From Nesterenkonia sedimenti (GTDB lineage: Bacteria; Actinomycetota; Actinomycetes; Actinomycetales; Micrococcaceae), in assembly GCF_012641515.1 (NCBI RefSeq), contig NZ_JABAHY010000011.1, forward strand, positions 22,598-86,597: a DNA stretch of 64,000 nucleotides. The letters run 5' to 3'. The translations under genes and the position numbers were made by a program. Below are positions 34,001-44,750 of the stretch, piece after piece. Every line of letters begins with the position of its first letter. Positions within the stretch are counted from its first letter, which is position 1. The notes under the pieces were generated by a model, which did not search any database, had not been told where the DNA came from, and saw only the letters and a program-made list of their open reading frames with translations.

Positions 34001-34525
34001 GTGGTCATCCAAACAGAGCGCGGTCAGGCCGAGGAGCAGATCGTTGCTGCCCTGCGTGCCGTCTTCGACGCCTCCGTGATGAACTTCGGCTCATACAACC
34101 TGCTCTTTGCCACCAATGAACCCGGCGCCCAGCCGGGTGAAACAGTGGGGGAGGGCAGCCTGTCAGAGGGCCCCTCCGCACAGGAAGAAGTTCAACAGGC
34201 CACTCATCTGTTGGTGGGATATCGCCGGGAACCTGCCGAAATGGTCCTCTGCCCGGTGGACCTCAATACTGTGCTGCCGCCAAACAACGACGACGACGCA
34301 GTCGCGCCCAAGGTTCCGGTGCTGGTGAATATGACCAATCTGGCCGGCATGGCCGCTCAGGGGTCATCAGTTGAGATTGCGCTGTCCACCGGCCGCCGGG
34401 TGAAGCTGGATATCCAGCCGGAGGTGGTGTTTGAGCAGACACCCCAGACCCCGTTGCATCAGGGGCTGGATGTGGAAGATTTCTACAGTTTCTTAGATCA
34501 CTTCATGGATACTGTAGAACGATAA
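34001..34525 (+). CDS. Hypothetical protein
   Basis: 174-residue soluble acidic protein, family not recognised. It begins with VIQTERGQAEEQIVAALRAVFDASVMN and ends with a helix EDFYSFLDHFMDTVER. There is no signal peptide or membrane segment. Start at GTG 34001 is chosen because a TAGACT -10 lies 6 nt upstream; the GTG at 33995 would add two residues. It is a single gene between bcp and tRNA-Lys. Confidence 0.7.
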   Translation: MVIQTERGQAEEQIVAALRAVFDASVMNFGSYNLLFATNEPGAQPGETVGEGSLSEGPSAQEEVQQATHLLVGYRREPAEMVLCPVDLNTVLPPNNDDDAVAPKVPVLVNMTNLAGMAAQGSSVEIALSTGRRVKLDIQPEVVFEQTPQTPLHQGLDVEDFYSFLDHFMDTVER

Positions 34526-34537
34526 AGCAGTTGAAAG

Positions 34538-34610
34538 TGGGCCGCCCGGGACTCGAACCCGGAACCTGCAGATTAAGAGTCTGATGCTCTGCCAGTTGAG
34601 CTAGCGGCCC
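34538..34610 (-). tRNA. tRNA-Lys (CUU anticodon)
   Basis: Minus-strand cloverleaf of 73 nt: acceptor GGGCCGC/GCGGCCC, D arm TAGCTCAACTGGCAGAGCA, anticodon loop with CTCTTAA, T arm GGGTTCGAGTCCC. CCA is not encoded. Confidence 0.94.
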
Positions 34611-34924
34611 TTGGTAAATCACTGCGATCTGTGCCCTCAGAACTCTCAGGGCAACGACAGAAAAGCCTAACAGCACTTCTGCCTAGCTGCCAAATCGAAA
34701 TGACTGTGACCTTCGCCCTACTGGGGCGAGGGCGTCGTCGTTCTCTATTAAAGACCACCGCGCAGGGTGCCGAAAAGCCCGAAAATACTCAGTCGGCAGG
34801 GGTTCCTGCTGGGGGAGTGTTTAGCGGATAATAGGTGGGATTCGCGATCATCGGCTTCGGCACGGTATTGTGTACCGGTTCATGCGTACGCCTGCCCGCA
34901 GGTGTTAGCAGGATCAGATACCTC
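34611..34924. other. Divergent control region between tRNA-Lys and tRNA-Pro
   Basis: About 310 nt without a supported gene. GATAAT at 34827-34832 and TATTGT at 34866-34871 are candidate -10 elements for tRNA-Pro. A short hairpin, CGCCC-TACT-GGGGCG, lies near 34716-34731. Small reading frames on both strands have no recognisable features. Confidence 0.35.
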
Positions 34925-34998
<74 letters not shown>

Positions 34999-35047
34999 CA
35001 GTGTCAGATGGCCGTATTCAAAAACGAGCAGTATCAGGAGCCCATAC

Positions 35048-36448
35048 GTGGTCAAGAGCACCGTCGAAGAACTGAACCCGACTCGAGTAAAGCTCACTGT
35101 CGAGGTGTCCAGCGAGGAACTCGAGCCCAAGATCAAGGCGGCATATAAGTCCATCGCCAACCAGGTTCAGATCCCCGGCTTCCGTAAGGGCAAGGTCCCC
35201 GCGCCGATCATCGACCAGCGGTTCGGCCGCGAAGCCGTGATCCAGCAGGCCATCAACGACGGACTCCAGGAGTTCTACCAGCTGGGTCTGGCAGAGGCTG
35301 AGATCAGCCCGCTGTCCCGCCCCGAGGTTGAGGTCGAGGAGATCCCCGACACCAAGACCAACGAAGGTGTCCTGAAGTTCTCCGGCGAGCTGGACATCAA
35401 GCCCACCGTTGAGCTGCCCGACTACTCCGGCCTTGAGGTCGAGATCGGTGTGCACGAGGCCGACGACGCCGCCGTGCAGGAGGAGCTGGACGCCCTGCGC
35501 TCCCGCTTCGGCACCCTCAAGGAGGTCGAGCGCCCCGCCGCCAACGATGACTTCGTCACCATTGACCTCGTCGCCACCATTGACGAGGACGAGGTCGACA
35601 ACGCCACCGGCCTGAGCTACCAGGTCGGCGCAGGCACCATGCTCGACGGTCTGGACGAGGCACTTGAAGGCCTCTCCGCAGGTGAGGACGCCACCTTCAA
35701 CACCACCCTGGCCGGCGGCGAGCACTCCGGCGAAGAGGCCACGGTAAAGGTCACCCTCACCGCGGTGAAGGAGCGCGAGCTGCCCGAGGCAGACGATGAC
35801 TTCGCTCAGATGGCCTCCGAGTTCGACACCATCGAGGAGCTCAAGGATGACCTCCGGGAGAAGGCTGAGGCCGGCCTCCTGGAGAAGCAGGGCGTTGAGG
35901 CCCGCGACAAGGTCCTGGAGAAGCTGATGGGTCTGGTCGAGGTCCCGGTTCCTGAGTCCGTGGTCGAAGAGCAGATCGAGCAGCACTTCACCTCCCAGGG
36001 CCACCAGGCCGGCGACTCCCACGACACTGAGGAACACCGCGCCGAGATCCGCGAGCAGACCAAAGAGGCCTTCCGCAACGAGATCGTCCTGGACCTCATC
36101 GCTGAGAAGGAAGAAGTCAGCGTTGAGCAGGCCGAGATCATCGAGTACATCGTCGCCACTGCCCAGCAGTACGGCATGGAGCCCAACCAGTTCGCCCAGA
36201 TGCTGGACCAGGCCGGCCAGGTGCCCATGATCATGGGCGAGGTCCGCCGTCGCAAGGCTCTGGCCAAGGTTCTGGAGCTGGCCACCGTCAAGGACACCGA
36301 GGGCAACGAGGTTGACCTCACCGATTTCGTCACCCCGCCCTCCGAGGGTGAGGAAGACGGCGACGCCGAGGCTCCTGAGTCCGCTGACCTCCCGGCAGAG
36401 GCCGAGGAGACTGCCGATGAGGCCGAGGAAAACTCCGAGACCAAGTAA
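35048..36448 (+). CDS. tig: Trigger factor
   Basis: Ribosome-bound chaperone and peptidyl-prolyl isomerase. It has 466 residues from the GTG at 35048 with AGGAG six nt upstream; the longer frame from 34835 runs through tRNA-Pro and is rejected. The N-terminal ribosome-binding signature is [19 protein letters not shown]. The FKBP-like domain (about 150-250) and helical arms follow, and the tail is very acidic (Glu/Asp/Ala-rich over the last 40 residues). It is upstream of the ClpP/ClpX genes, the usual order. Confidence 0.97.
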   Translation: MVKSTVEELNPTRVKLTVEVSSEELEPKIKAAYKSIANQVQIPGFRKGKVPAPIIDQRFGREAVIQQAINDGLQEFYQLGLAEAEISPLSRPEVEVEEIPDTKTNEGVLKFSGELDIKPTVELPDYSGLEVEIGVHEADDAAVQEELDALRSRFGTLKEVERPAANDDFVTIDLVATIDEDEVDNATGLSYQVGAGTMLDGLDEALEGLSAGEDATFNTTLAGGEHSGEEATVKVTLTAVKERELPEADDDFAQMASEFDTIEELKDDLREKAEAGLLEKQGVEARDKVLEKLMGLVEVPVPESVVEEQIEQHFTSQGHQAGDSHDTEEHRAEIREQTKEAFRNEIVLDLIAEKEEVSVEQAEIIEYIVATAQQYGMEPNQFAQMLDQAGQVPMIMGEVRRRKALAKVLELATVKDTEGNEVDLTDFVTPPSEGEEDGDAEAPESADLPAEAEETADEAEENSETK

Positions 36449-36464
36449 GCAGGTCTTAGCGCAG

Positions 36465-36497
36465 AGAACCCCGTTCATCCCTGATGGACGGGGTTCT
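36465..36497 (+). terminator. Terminator after tig
   Basis: Stem AGAACCCCGT / ACGGGGTTCT, extended by further pairs across a very short loop, 16 nt after the tig stop. The following GGCATT is not T-rich, so termination may be partial. Confidence 0.6.
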
Positions 36498-36711
36498 GGC
36501 ATTAACAGAGTCATGAGCCATGAGCGAAGCGAGGTGGCGACTTCAGGTGTGAAGCTCGGCAAAGCCTTGCCGAGCGAGAGCGGCCGCGACATGTGCGCGG
36601 CCGCGGGAGGACTCTGCCCCCCGCGAACAGTGGGCCAGCCGGCGCCCCGATGTCGGCTGTCTCCAGTAATGTCGTAGCAGACGAACCCGTCATAGACGTA
36701 TGGAGGAACTG
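36498..36711. repeat. Palindrome-rich region upstream of clpP1
   Basis: Contains GCTCGGCAA-agcc-TTGCCGAGC at 36554-36575 (9-bp stem) and, about 5 nt later, a GCGGCCGC ... GCGGCCGC palindrome pair. Two such hairpins in tandem between genes could be a dispersed repeat or a regulatory RNA structure. A short plus-strand frame from 36512 has no family match and is not called. Confidence 0.4.
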
Positions 36712-37320
36712 ATGTCTGAGCAGCTGCCCACGGCCTCAAGCGTGGACCCGGCATCCCAGGAGAACTACATCTACAACCGGCTCCTCAAGGAGCGGATCAT
36801 CTGGCTGGGCTCTGAGGTGCGTGACGATAACGCCAACACCATCTGCTCCCAGATGCTGCTGCTCTCCGCCGAGGACCCCGAGCGCGATATCTACCTGTAC
36901 ATCAACTCCCCGGGCGGTTCGGTCACCGCCGGCATGGCGATCTACGACACCATGCAGTTCATCCCCAATGACGTGGTCACCGTGGCCACCGGCTTGGCCG
37001 CTTCCATGGGGCAGTTCTTGCTCTCCTCCGGCACCCCGGGTAAGCGTTTCGCCACCCCGCACGCCCGCATCCTGATGCACCAGCCCTCCGGCGGCATCGG
37101 CGGTACTGAGTCCGATGTGCGCATCCAGGCCGACCTCATCCAGCAGATGAAGAAGGTCATGGCTGAGCTGACCGCCGAACAGACCGGGCAGTCGGTGGAG
37201 ACCATCCTGGAGGACAACGCCCGCGATAAGTGGTTCACCGCAGAAGAGGGCCTGGAGTACGGCTTCTTCGACAAGATCGCCCAGCGCTCCTCGACCGTCT
37301 CCGGTGGCGGCGGAGTCTGA
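36712..37320 (+). CDS. clpP1: ATP-dependent Clp protease proteolytic subunit 1
   Basis: 202-residue serine peptidase subunit. I chose the ATG at 36712, preceded by GGAGG; the ATG at 36700 is 4 codons upstream, before that site. The catalytic Ser is in [14 protein letters not shown], His in [11 protein letters not shown], and Asp in the [21 protein letters not shown] region. In actinobacteria ClpP1 and ClpP2 form a mixed tetradecamer driven by ClpX or ClpC. clpP2 follows after 46 nt. Confidence 0.97.
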   Translation: MSEQLPTASSVDPASQENYIYNRLLKERIIWLGSEVRDDNANTICSQMLLLSAEDPERDIYLYINSPGGSVTAGMAIYDTMQFIPNDVVTVATGLAASMGQFLLSSGTPGKRFATPHARILMHQPSGGIGGTESDVRIQADLIQQMKKVMAELTAEQTGQSVETILEDNARDKWFTAEEGLEYGFFDKIAQRSSTVSGGGGV

Positions 37321-37366
37321 GGAAACGACGACGACGGCTTAGATTCAGCAGACTTTAGGAGCTTTT

Positions 37367-38023
37367 ATGAACTTCGACCTCAATAAGACCCCGCAGGCCG
37401 TCCCGGCCGCCGGTGGTGTGGAGTCCCGCTACATCCTGCCCCAGTTCGAGGAGCGCACCCCCTACGGCTTCAAGCGTCAGGACCCCTACGCGAAGCTGTT
37501 CGAGGAGCGGATCGTCTTCCTGGGCTCCCAGGTTGATGACGCCTCCGCCGATGACATCATGGCCCAGCTGCTGGTGCTTGAGTCCATGGACTCCGAGCGG
37601 GACATCACCCTCTACATCAACTCCCCGGGTGGTTCCTTCACCGCGATGACCGCCATCTACGACACCATGCAGTACATCCGCCCGCATGTGCAGACTGTCT
37701 GCCTGGGTCAGGCTGCCTCCGCAGCCGCGGTCCTGCTGGCTGCCGGCACACCCGGTAAGCGCTTCGCCCTGCCCAACGCCCGTGTGCTGATCCACCAGCC
37801 GGCAATGGGCGGCTCCCGTGGTACTGCCACCGATCTGGCCATTCAGGCAGACGAGATCCGCCGGATCCGTACTTGGATGGAAGAGGTGCTGGCCCAGCAC
37901 ACCGATAAGTCCGCCTCCCAGGTCAGCGAGGACATCGACCGGGACAAGTTCCTCTCCGCCGAGCAGTCGAAGGAATACGGCCTCGTCGACGAGGTCCTCT
38001 CCTCCCGCAAGCTTCCGGTGTGA
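37367..38023 (+). CDS. clpP2: ATP-dependent Clp protease proteolytic subunit 2
   Basis: 218-residue second ClpP subunit. Ser in [16 protein letters not shown], His in [13 protein letters not shown], Asp near [19 protein letters not shown] longer N-terminus than ClpP1 (about 30 residues before [12 protein letters not shown]) fits the actinobacterial ClpP2 type. It has TAGGAGC 8 nt before the ATG. It lies between clpP1 and clpX. Confidence 0.97.
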   Translation: MNFDLNKTPQAVPAAGGVESRYILPQFEERTPYGFKRQDPYAKLFEERIVFLGSQVDDASADDIMAQLLVLESMDSERDITLYINSPGGSFTAMTAIYDTMQYIRPHVQTVCLGQAASAAAVLLAAGTPGKRFALPNARVLIHQPAMGGSRGTATDLAIQADEIRRIRTWMEEVLAQHTDKSASQVSEDIDRDKFLSAEQSKEYGLVDEVLSSRKLPV

Positions 38024-38053
38024 GTTGGTACCTGGCCGTGTCCCCCGGGTGGC

Positions 38054-38059
38054 GTAGCC
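38054..38059 (+). promoter_or_regulatory. Putative -10 element for clpX
   Basis: TAGCCT about 50 nt before the clpX ATG, in the 85-nt gap after clpP2. It would add a clpX-only transcript. Confidence 0.3.
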
Positions 38060-38108
38060 TTGGATAAGTCCTAAAGAAAGATCTCCACAGCACGAGGGGT
38101 GCCCGACT

Positions 38109-39401
38109 ATGGCCCGTATTGGTGAGAGCACAGACCTGCTGAAGTGTTCCTTCTGCGGTAAGAGTCAAAAGCAGGTCCGTTATAAGCTCATCGCCGGCCC
38201 AGGTGTCTACATCTGTGACGAGTGCATCGAGCTGTGCAACGAGATCATCGACGAGTATCTCAACGAGGTCCAGGAGACCTCCGAGGTAGAGCTGCCCACC
38301 CCGCGGGAGATCTACCAGTACCTCGAGGAATACGTCGTCGGGCAGGATCAGGCCAAGCGCGCCCTCTCGGTGGCGGTGCACAACCACTACAAGCGGATCC
38401 AGGCCACCGGTTCGGCGGCCAAAACCGCCTCCCTGGAGAAGGGCCCCTACGACGACGTCGAAATCGGCAAGTCGAATATCCTCATGGTCGGTCCCACCGG
38501 CTCGGGTAAAACCTACCTCGCCCAGTCTCTGGCCCGGAAGCTGCAGGTGCCGTTCATCGTCGCCGATGCCACCAGTCTCACTGAGGCCGGCTATGTGGGT
38601 GAAGACGTCGAGAACATCCTGCTCAAACTCATCCAGGCCGCCGATGGGGATGTGAAGAAGGCCGAACAGGGCATCGTCTACATCGACGAGATCGACAAGA
38701 TCTCCCGGAAATCGGAGAACCCCTCCATCACTCGGGATGTCTCCGGTGAAGGTGTCCAGCAGGCCCTGCTGAAGATCCTGGAGGGCACTACCGCATCGGT
38801 GGCACCCCAGGGCGGGCGCAAGCACCCGCAGCAGGAGTTCATCCAGATCGATACCTCCAATGTGCTGTTCATCGTCGCCGGTGCCTTCGCCGGACTCGAG
38901 GAGATCATCGAATCCCGCGCCGGTAAGAAGGGCCTCGGCTTCGGTGCTCCACTGAGCAGCATCACCCGCAATGAGGCCAGCTACGCCGATGTCGAACCTG
39001 AGGACCTCCACAAATTCGGACTCATCCCCGAGTTCATCGGACGCCTGCCCGTGGTCGCCACCGTTGAGGAGCTCGACGACGACGCCCTGCGGGAGATCCT
39101 CACCAAGCCTAAGAACGCGCTGCTGAAGCAGTACCAGAAGATCTTCAGCCTCGATGATGTGGAGCTCTTCTTCGAAGACGACGCCGTCGATGCTGTGGTC
39201 GAACAGGCCCAGGCTCGGGGAACCGGTGCCCGTGGTCTGCGCTCCATCCTGGAGAGCGTGCTCAACGGTGTGATGTTCGACCTGCCTGGCCGTGATGACA
39301 TCGCCATCGTGACCATCACCGGTGACGTGGTCCGTGAAGGTGCCGAACCGCTGCTGACCACCCGCGCAGAGGCGAAGAAGCTGCGTAAGAAGTCCGCCTG
39401 A
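38109..39401 (+). CDS. clpX: ATP-dependent Clp protease ATP-binding subunit ClpX
   Basis: 430-residue AAA+ unfoldase that feeds substrates to ClpP. The N-terminal zinc domain has [11 protein letters not shown] and CDECIELC. Walker A is [12 protein letters not shown], Walker [15 protein letters not shown], and the LGF loop that docks on ClpP is in [10 protein letters not shown]. Sensor-2 region is [12 protein letters not shown]. It completes the tig-clpP1-clpP2-clpX order. Confidence 0.98.
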   Translation: MARIGESTDLLKCSFCGKSQKQVRYKLIAGPGVYICDECIELCNEIIDEYLNEVQETSEVELPTPREIYQYLEEYVVGQDQAKRALSVAVHNHYKRIQATGSAAKTASLEKGPYDDVEIGKSNILMVGPTGSGKTYLAQSLARKLQVPFIVADATSLTEAGYVGEDVENILLKLIQAADGDVKKAEQGIVYIDEIDKISRKSENPSITRDVSGEGVQQALLKILEGTTASVAPQGGRKHPQQEFIQIDTSNVLFIVAGAFAGLEEIIESRAGKKGLGFGAPLSSITRNEASYADVEPEDLHKFGLIPEFIGRLPVVATVEELDDDALREILTKPKNALLKQYQKIFSLDDVELFFEDDAVDAVVEQAQARGTGARGLRSILESVLNGVMFDLPGRDDIAIVTITGDVVREGAEPLLTTRAEAKKLRKKSA

Positions 39402-39426
39402 GGACCGCCACAGCGCTTTCGCCATG

Positions 39427-39464
39427 TAGTATTACAGACCTCAAGCAACATATGTGATTCACAT
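39427..39464 (+). promoter_or_regulatory. Promoter and palindrome upstream of the sugar ABC operon
   Basis: TAGTAT at 39427-39432 is a plausible -10. ATGTGA-T-TCACAT at 39452-39464 is a perfect 13-bp palindrome with 6-bp arms. It resembles a GntR-type operator; the single-base centre is too short for a CRP/GlxR site. It lies about 20 nt before the first gene of the sugar importer. Confidence 0.45.
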
Positions 39465-39484
39465 CGCAGCATTGAGGAGGCAAG

Positions 39485-40768
39485 GTGGTGAAAGCGCGTG
39501 TGGCAGGCGCGGCCGTTACAGCAGCGGCGCTGCTGCTCACCGGCTGCGGGCAGGATGATGACACCCCGGTGCTCACCTGGTACATCAACCCAGACGATGG
39601 CGGCCAGGCGGCTTTGGCGCAGCAGTGCACCGAAGAGGCTGACGGGGCCTATCAGATTCAGACCTCTCTGCTGCCCAATGATGCCCCGGACCAGCGGGAA
39701 CAGCTGGCCCGCCGGCTGGCAGCTGGAGACTCCTCCCTGGACATCATGAGCCTGGACCCGCCCTTCATCCCGGAACTCTCCGAACCAGGATTCCTCGCAC
39801 CAGTCCCCGATGATGTCGCCGAGCGCACCACCGCGGACACCTTGGAAGGCGCCCTGGCAGGAGCCATGTGGGATGACGAATTGGTCACTGTGCCCTTCTG
39901 GGCCAATACGCAGATCCTCTGGTACCGGGAATCCGTGGCCGAGGAAGCCGGACTCGATATGGATCAGCCGGTGACCTGGGAGGAGATCATGGACGTCGCT
40001 GCCGAACAGGACAAGTATCTCGGAATCCAGGGAATTCGTGCAGAATCCATGACCGTCTGGGTCAATGCACTGATGGAATCCCAGGATGAGCCGGTGCTGG
40101 TTGACCCTTCAGCAGACGCTGAGGACCTCGAAACGAATTTCGACTCGCAGGCTGGCGAAGCGTCAGCGGAGATTCTGTCCCGCATCGGAGAGGAAGGCCT
40201 GGCCGGCCCCGGCATCGCATCGATGGACGAGAACCAGGCCATGCTGTTGTTCCAGGGCGACAACGGGTCCTTCATGGTCAATTGGCCCTTCATCTGGCCT
40301 GCCACCCTCGCGGCAGCCGAAGAGGGAACCGTCGATGCTGACCTGCCCGATGACATCGGGTGGGCACTGTATCCCCAAGTGGCTGAAGGCACAGAAGCCT
40401 CCGCGCCGCTGGGCGGGATCAACCTGGCGGTCGGGGCCGAATCTGACTATCCCGACTTGGCGTATGAAGCCATAGAATGCATCGTCACCCCGGAGAATCA
40501 GGCCGAATACTTCGTCACCAACGGAAACCCGCCGTCATCGGAGTCCGCTTTCGACGATGACCGTGTGGTCGACGAGTTCCCCATGGCCGACACCATCCGT
40601 GAGGCCCTGGACAGTTCCGCGCCGCGCCCGCAGACGCCCTACTACAACGAAATCTCCGAATCAGTTCAAGAGAACTTCACCCCGCTCTCCGGCGTCGACC
40701 CAGAGACCACACCGGCTCAGACCGATTCGTACATCATGGAAGTCCTGCGAGGGGAGCGCCTGCTGTGA
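39485..40768 (+). CDS. lpqY: Sugar ABC transporter solute-binding lipoprotein (LpqY-like)
   Basis: 427-residue family-1 solute-binding protein. The signal segment ends in lipobox LLTGC at about residue 20. The mature sequence has [41 protein letters not shown] and [11 protein letters not shown], close to trehalose-binding LpqY. Start is GTG with TTGAGGAGG upstream. It is the first of four genes (lpqY-sugA-sugB-sugC type), where it captures trehalose in the recycling system of mycobacteria; ligand here is inferred. Confidence 0.88.
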   Translation: MVKARVAGAAVTAAALLLTGCGQDDDTPVLTWYINPDDGGQAALAQQCTEEADGAYQIQTSLLPNDAPDQREQLARRLAAGDSSLDIMSLDPPFIPELSEPGFLAPVPDDVAERTTADTLEGALAGAMWDDELVTVPFWANTQILWYRESVAEEAGLDMDQPVTWEEIMDVAAEQDKYLGIQGIRAESMTVWVNALMESQDEPVLVDPSADAEDLETNFDSQAGEASAEILSRIGEEGLAGPGIASMDENQAMLLFQGDNGSFMVNWPFIWPATLAAAEEGTVDADLPDDIGWALYPQVAEGTEASAPLGGINLAVGAESDYPDLAYEAIECIVTPENQAEYFVTNGNPPSSESAFDDDRVVDEFPMADTIREALDSSAPRPQTPYYNEISESVQENFTPLSGVDPETTPAQTDSYIMEVLRGERLL

Positions 40769-41784
40769 CCACCACTGCTGAAAACCCCGCCAACGCCGAG
40801 GACCGCCGCCGCCGGGACCGCAGGCCCGCCCGTCCGAAGAAGTCCGACCGCGCGAAGGCCGAGGCGCGGTTGGGATGGATGCTGGCCGGTCCGGCCTTCG
40901 TGGTCATGCTGGCGGTCACCGCCTATCCGATCGCCCAGGCGATCTTCGACTCGCTCTTCTCCTACCGCCTGACCGCTCCGGATGAACGCTCCTTCATCTT
41001 CCTAGACAATTATCTGCTGCTCTTCACCGACGGTACGTTCTGGCGCATCTTCGGAGTCACACTGCTGATCACCGTCATCACCGTCGCGGTTGAGCTGGTC
41101 TTGGGCTTCGGGTTAGCCATTGTGATGCACAAAGCTCTGAAGTCGCTGCGCGGGCTGCTGCGCACCTCGATCCTGGTGCCCTACGGCATCATCACCGTGG
41201 TCTCCGCCTTCGCCTGGTACTACATGTTCCATATCAACTCCGGGTTTGTGAACCAATGGTTCAGCTGGGTCCCGGGGATTGACAGTGACCTGGACTGGTT
41301 CGCGAACTTCTGGACTGCGATCACGGTGATCATGGCCTCCGAAATCTGGAAGACCACACCGTTCATCGCACTGCTGCTGCTGGCCGGACTCGCTCAGGTG
41401 CCCGACGAGCTGGTCGAGGCCGCCAGGGTTGACGGTGCGACCCGCTGGCAGCAGTACAGCCGAGTGATCATCCCCAATATGAAGGCCGCCATCATGGTGG
41501 CGCTGCTCTTCCGCGCGCTGGATGCCTTCCGCATCTTCGACAACGTGTTCATCATGACCGGCGGCGATGCCAACACCGAAGTGCTTGCACTGCTGGCCTA
41601 CCGCCAGTCCATCTCGCGGCTGGAGATCGGCCTGGGCTCGGCGGTGTCGGTGGTGCTGTTCATCTCGGTGCTGCTGATGGTCTTTGTCGCCATCAAGCTC
41701 TTCAAGGTGGACCTGGCCTCCGGCACCGATGCATCCGGCGGCGGGAAAAAGAAGAAGGCTACTAGGAAGGAAGGGCAGAGCTGA
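40765..41784 (+). CDS. sugA: Sugar ABC transporter permease (SugA-like)
   Basis: 339-residue inner-membrane permease, MalF-type, with about six membrane segments. The EAA loop that contacts the ATPase reads ELVEAARVDGATRWQQYSRVIIPN. The cytoplasmic N-terminus is rich in Arg/Lys. It starts with GTG overlapping the binding-protein gene by 4 nt, and its stop overlaps sugB by 1 nt (TGATG). Confidence 0.92.
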   Translation: MTTTAENPANAEDRRRRDRRPARPKKSDRAKAEARLGWMLAGPAFVVMLAVTAYPIAQAIFDSLFSYRLTAPDERSFIFLDNYLLLFTDGTFWRIFGVTLLITVITVAVELVLGFGLAIVMHKALKSLRGLLRTSILVPYGIITVVSAFAWYYMFHINSGFVNQWFSWVPGIDSDLDWFANFWTAITVIMASEIWKTTPFIALLLLAGLAQVPDELVEAARVDGATRWQQYSRVIIPNMKAAIMVALLFRALDAFRIFDNVFIMTGGDANTEVLALLAYRQSISRLEIGLGSAVSVVLFISVLLMVFVAIKLFKVDLASGTDASGGGKKKKATRKEGQS

Positions 41785-42635
41785 TGGCTGGCTCCAGCGG
41801 CCTGACCGGCCGGCAGAAACTTGGCTGGGCTGCGGTGTCAGTCGTAATTCTGGTCTATGCGCTCTTCCCCGTCGCAGCGATCTTCGCCAACAGCTTCAAG
41901 ACCCAAGCGGACCTGGGCAACCCCACGTTTTGGCCCTCCAATTGGACCTGGGGCAACTACCAGGAAATTTTCGTCGGAGGCGCCCAGGAGCTCTTCCTGA
42001 CTGCGCTGCGAAATTCCATCGGCATCACACTGATCGCTACATTCATCGCCGTGGTGCTGGCGACCCTGTGTGCCTACGCGATCGCCCGAATGGACTTCCC
42101 CGGCAAACGGTTCGTTCTCGGCACTGCGCTGGCCGTCTCTATCTTCCCGGTCATCTCGGTGGTCACCCCGCTGTTCAATCTCTGGCGCACCATCGGTCTC
42201 TACGACACCTGGCTGGGTCTGATCATCCCGTACCTGTCCCTGACGCTGCCGATCTCGATCTGGACGCTCTCGGCGTTCTTCCGGCAGATCCCTTGGGAGC
42301 TGGAGCAGGCGGCCCAGGTCGACGGAGCCACCCAGTGGCAGGCCTTCCGCAAAGCGATCGTGCCGCTGGCGGCCCCTGGAGTGTTCACCACCGCGATCAT
42401 CGCCTTCTTCATCGCCTGGAATGACTTCGTCTACGGCATTTCGCTGACCTCCACCGAAGCAGCGCGTCCAGTTCCGGCGGCTTTGGCGTTCTTCACCGGC
42501 GCCAGTCAGTTCGAAGAACCCACCGGCGCCATCTCAGCTGCGGCGATCGTGGTGACCATTCCGGTAGTGCTGCTGGTGCTGCTCTTCCAGCGTCAGATCG
42601 TCTCCGGCCTGACCCAGGGCGCGGTCAAGGGCTAG
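41784..42635 (+). CDS. sugB: Sugar ABC transporter permease (SugB-like)
   Basis: 283-residue MalG-type permease with six predicted membrane segments. The EAA loop is [28 protein letters not shown]. It forms the transport channel with the preceding permease. It ends 44 nt before the ATPase gene. Confidence 0.93.
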   Translation: MAGSSGLTGRQKLGWAAVSVVILVYALFPVAAIFANSFKTQADLGNPTFWPSNWTWGNYQEIFVGGAQELFLTALRNSIGITLIATFIAVVLATLCAYAIARMDFPGKRFVLGTALAVSIFPVISVVTPLFNLWRTIGLYDTWLGLIIPYLSLTLPISIWTLSAFFRQIPWELEQAAQVDGATQWQAFRKAIVPLAAPGVFTTAIIAFFIAWNDFVYGISLTSTEAARPVPAALAFFTGASQFEEPTGAISAAAIVVTIPVVLLVLLFQRQIVSGLTQGAVKG

Positions 42636-42679
42636 GAAACAATGGCAGACTTCATCCTCGGGTAGAGAAGGAGATCCTC

Positions 42680-43939
42680 ATGGCGTCCATCACGCTGAAG
42701 AACATCGTCAAGAAGTACGGAGACGGCTACCCAGCGGTCAATGACGTTTCCATCGATATCGACGACGGCGAATTCGTCATCCTCGTCGGGCCCTCCGGCT
42801 GCGGTAAGTCCACCCTGTTGCGGATGATCGTGGGGCTTGAGGACATCACCGACGGTGAACTGCTCATCGGCGGGGAACGGGTCAACGAGAAAGCACCCCG
42901 GGACCGCAACCTCGCCATGGTCTTCCAGAACTACGCCCTCTACCCGCATCTGACGGTCTTCGAGAACATCGCCTTCCCGATGCGTCTGGCCAAGGGCCAG
43001 TTCAGCGAGGATGAGGTCAAGGAGAAGGTCAACCAGGCAGCGAAGTTGCTGGAACTGACCGAGCATCTCGAGCGGAAACCAGGCAACCTCTCCGGTGGTC
43101 AGCGTCAGCGTGTGGCCATGGGTCGGGCGATCGTGCGAGACGCCAATGCGTTCCTCTTCGACGAGCCGCTGTCCAACCTCGATGCCAAACTCCGTGGTCA
43201 GATGCGCGCCGAGATCTCCCGGCTGCAGCGCAGCCTCAACACCACCAGCGTCTATGTCACCCATGATCAGACCGAGGCGATGACCCTCGGTGACCGGGTG
43301 GCGGTGCTGAAGAAGGGCGTGCTGCAGCAGATCGCCTCACCCCGGGAGCTCTATGAGCAGCCGGCGAATCTCTTCGTGGCAGGATTCATCGGTGCACCCT
43401 CGATGAACTTCCTGCCCGGGACTGTGGAGACCAACAGTGCTGGAAACCCCTGCCTGAGCACCCCGCTGGGTGAGATCGAACTGCCTGAGCATCTGGCAGC
43501 TGCCGGCAAGGACAAAGAGATCGTGCTGGCCGGAATCCGGCCTGAGTTTTTCGAGGAGGCCTCTCAGGTGGAGGAGCGCCGGCGCGGTCACGGATCGGTC
43601 ATCAGCGCCGAGCTCTCGCATGTCGAATGGTTGGGTAACGAGCAGTACGGCTACATCGGCTACGAGAACGACCCCCGAGTGGTCGAGACCCTGCAGCGGC
43701 TGGCCGAGGATATGGACTCCGATGACCTGCGCACACAGCTGGTCGTCGCATTGGATGCGATGTCCCGGGTCCGCGGTGGCGACACTATCGACCTATGGGT
43801 AGAGACTCGACGGATCCACCTCTTCGACCCCGCCACTGGTGAGAACCTCACCCGAGACGCAGAAGCCGGTGCAGAGCTGACCCGCCTGGCGGCCGAGGAT
43901 CGCAAACGCGACCGCGAACGCCAGGCGAGCCGAGACTAG
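42680..43939 (+). CDS. sugC: ABC transporter ATP-binding protein (SugC/MsmK/UgpC type)
   Basis: 419-residue ATPase of the sugar importer. Walker A is [15 protein letters not shown], the signature [15 protein letters not shown], Walker [16 protein letters not shown], and the switch His is in [17 protein letters not shown]-terminal TOBE region (about 240 to the end) is longer than usual and rich in charged residues. GAAGGAG precedes the ATG at 42680. It completes the importer operon. Confidence 0.95.
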   Translation: MASITLKNIVKKYGDGYPAVNDVSIDIDDGEFVILVGPSGCGKSTLLRMIVGLEDITDGELLIGGERVNEKAPRDRNLAMVFQNYALYPHLTVFENIAFPMRLAKGQFSEDEVKEKVNQAAKLLELTEHLERKPGNLSGGQRQRVAMGRAIVRDANAFLFDEPLSNLDAKLRGQMRAEISRLQRSLNTTSVYVTHDQTEAMTLGDRVAVLKKGVLQQIASPRELYEQPANLFVAGFIGAPSMNFLPGTVETNSAGNPCLSTPLGEIELPEHLAAAGKDKEIVLAGIRPEFFEEASQVEERRRGHGSVISAELSHVEWLGNEQYGYIGYENDPRVVETLQRLAEDMDSDDLRTQLVVALDAMSRVRGGDTIDLWVETRRIHLFDPATGENLTRDAEAGAELTRLAAEDRKRDRERQASRD

Positions 43940-43971
43940 GCTGAGGGCGGGCTGGCAGCCTTGCCCCTCCT

Positions 43972-44748
43972 CTACTCCCAGCGGAAGAGGACAGCAGCTA
44001 CTCCTGCGCCCACAACCGCTGAGCCGCCGAGCACCACCCAGTTCTGCGCCTCCACTGTCTCGCCGACCCACGCGGCTTGGAAAGCCTCCACCGCAGCGCC
44101 GAACGGCAGCCAGGCGCCAATAGTCTGCAATGTATCCGGAAGATTGTCGGCTGGACCGAACATGCCGCCCAGGGCGGCGATGCCGAAGAACGCGACCAGC
44201 CCGATGGCTACCGAAGAGTTCGGCGTGGGGGCAACTGAAGCCACGATCATGCCTAGCCCGTACATCGCTGCGCAGGTAGCCAGCAGCACAGCAAGTGCAA
44301 CCCATAAAGACAGCGGCAGGTCAGCGCCAAAGAAGAGCAGAGCCACCGCGAAAGCCAGACCAATGCCCAGAATGACCTGGATGAAACTGACCACCATCTG
44401 GGCAATCAGTACCATGGCTGGAGAGGCTGGGGTAACAGCCAGTCGCCGCAGAAGTTTCGTCTTGCGGTAGGTGGCCAGGAAACTGGGCATATTGATCACA
44501 GCAATGGTGGCCACCACCATGGAAATCACCACCGGCAGTGCGTAATAGGAGAAAACCGTAACGCCTTCTGCCAGCTCCTGGTCCATCTCATCGATAGATA
44601 TTCCCTGCATCACCAGAATCAGCAGCGGCAGACCGAGGGGAACAATGAGGCCGGCATAGTCCCGGATCACCATCTTGGCCTCAGCCTGAATCAGCCGGAG
44701 CCAGGCCTTGAGACCGGGTTTACGGACTTTAACTGTTACAGCGGACAT
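43972..44748 (-). CDS. ABC-2 type exporter permease
   Basis: 258-residue membrane protein with six segments of ABC-2 exporter type. The sequence begins with a cytoplasmic amphipathic segment KAWLRLIQAEAKMVIRDYAG and has the first helix LIVPLGLPLLILVMQG. It lies 2 nt after the ATPase gene on the same strand. The divergent two-component system next door suggests regulated export of a drug, peptide or lipid. Confidence 0.9.
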   Translation of the reverse strand: MSAVTVKVRKPGLKAWLRLIQAEAKMVIRDYAGLIVPLGLPLLILVMQGISIDEMDQELAEGVTVFSYYALPVVISMVVATIAVINMPSFLATYRKTKLLRRLAVTPASPAMVLIAQMVVSFIQVILGIGLAFAVALLFFGADLPLSLWVALAVLLATCAAMYGLGMIVASVAPTPNSSVAIGLVAFFGIAALGGMFGPADNLPDTLQTIGAWLPFGAAVEAFQAAWVGETVEAQNWVVLGGSAVVGAGVAAVLFRWE

Positions 44749-44750
44749 GA

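Noticed and set aside
36512..36677. Small plus-strand frame between tig and clpP1
   Set aside because: It is made of palindromic repeats, with no ribosome-binding site and no known family.
35018..36754. Long minus-strand open frame (578 codons) opposite tig
   Set aside because: It is antisense to a clearly real gene; high-GC codon bias produces such frames. It has no recognisable domain or ribosome-binding site.
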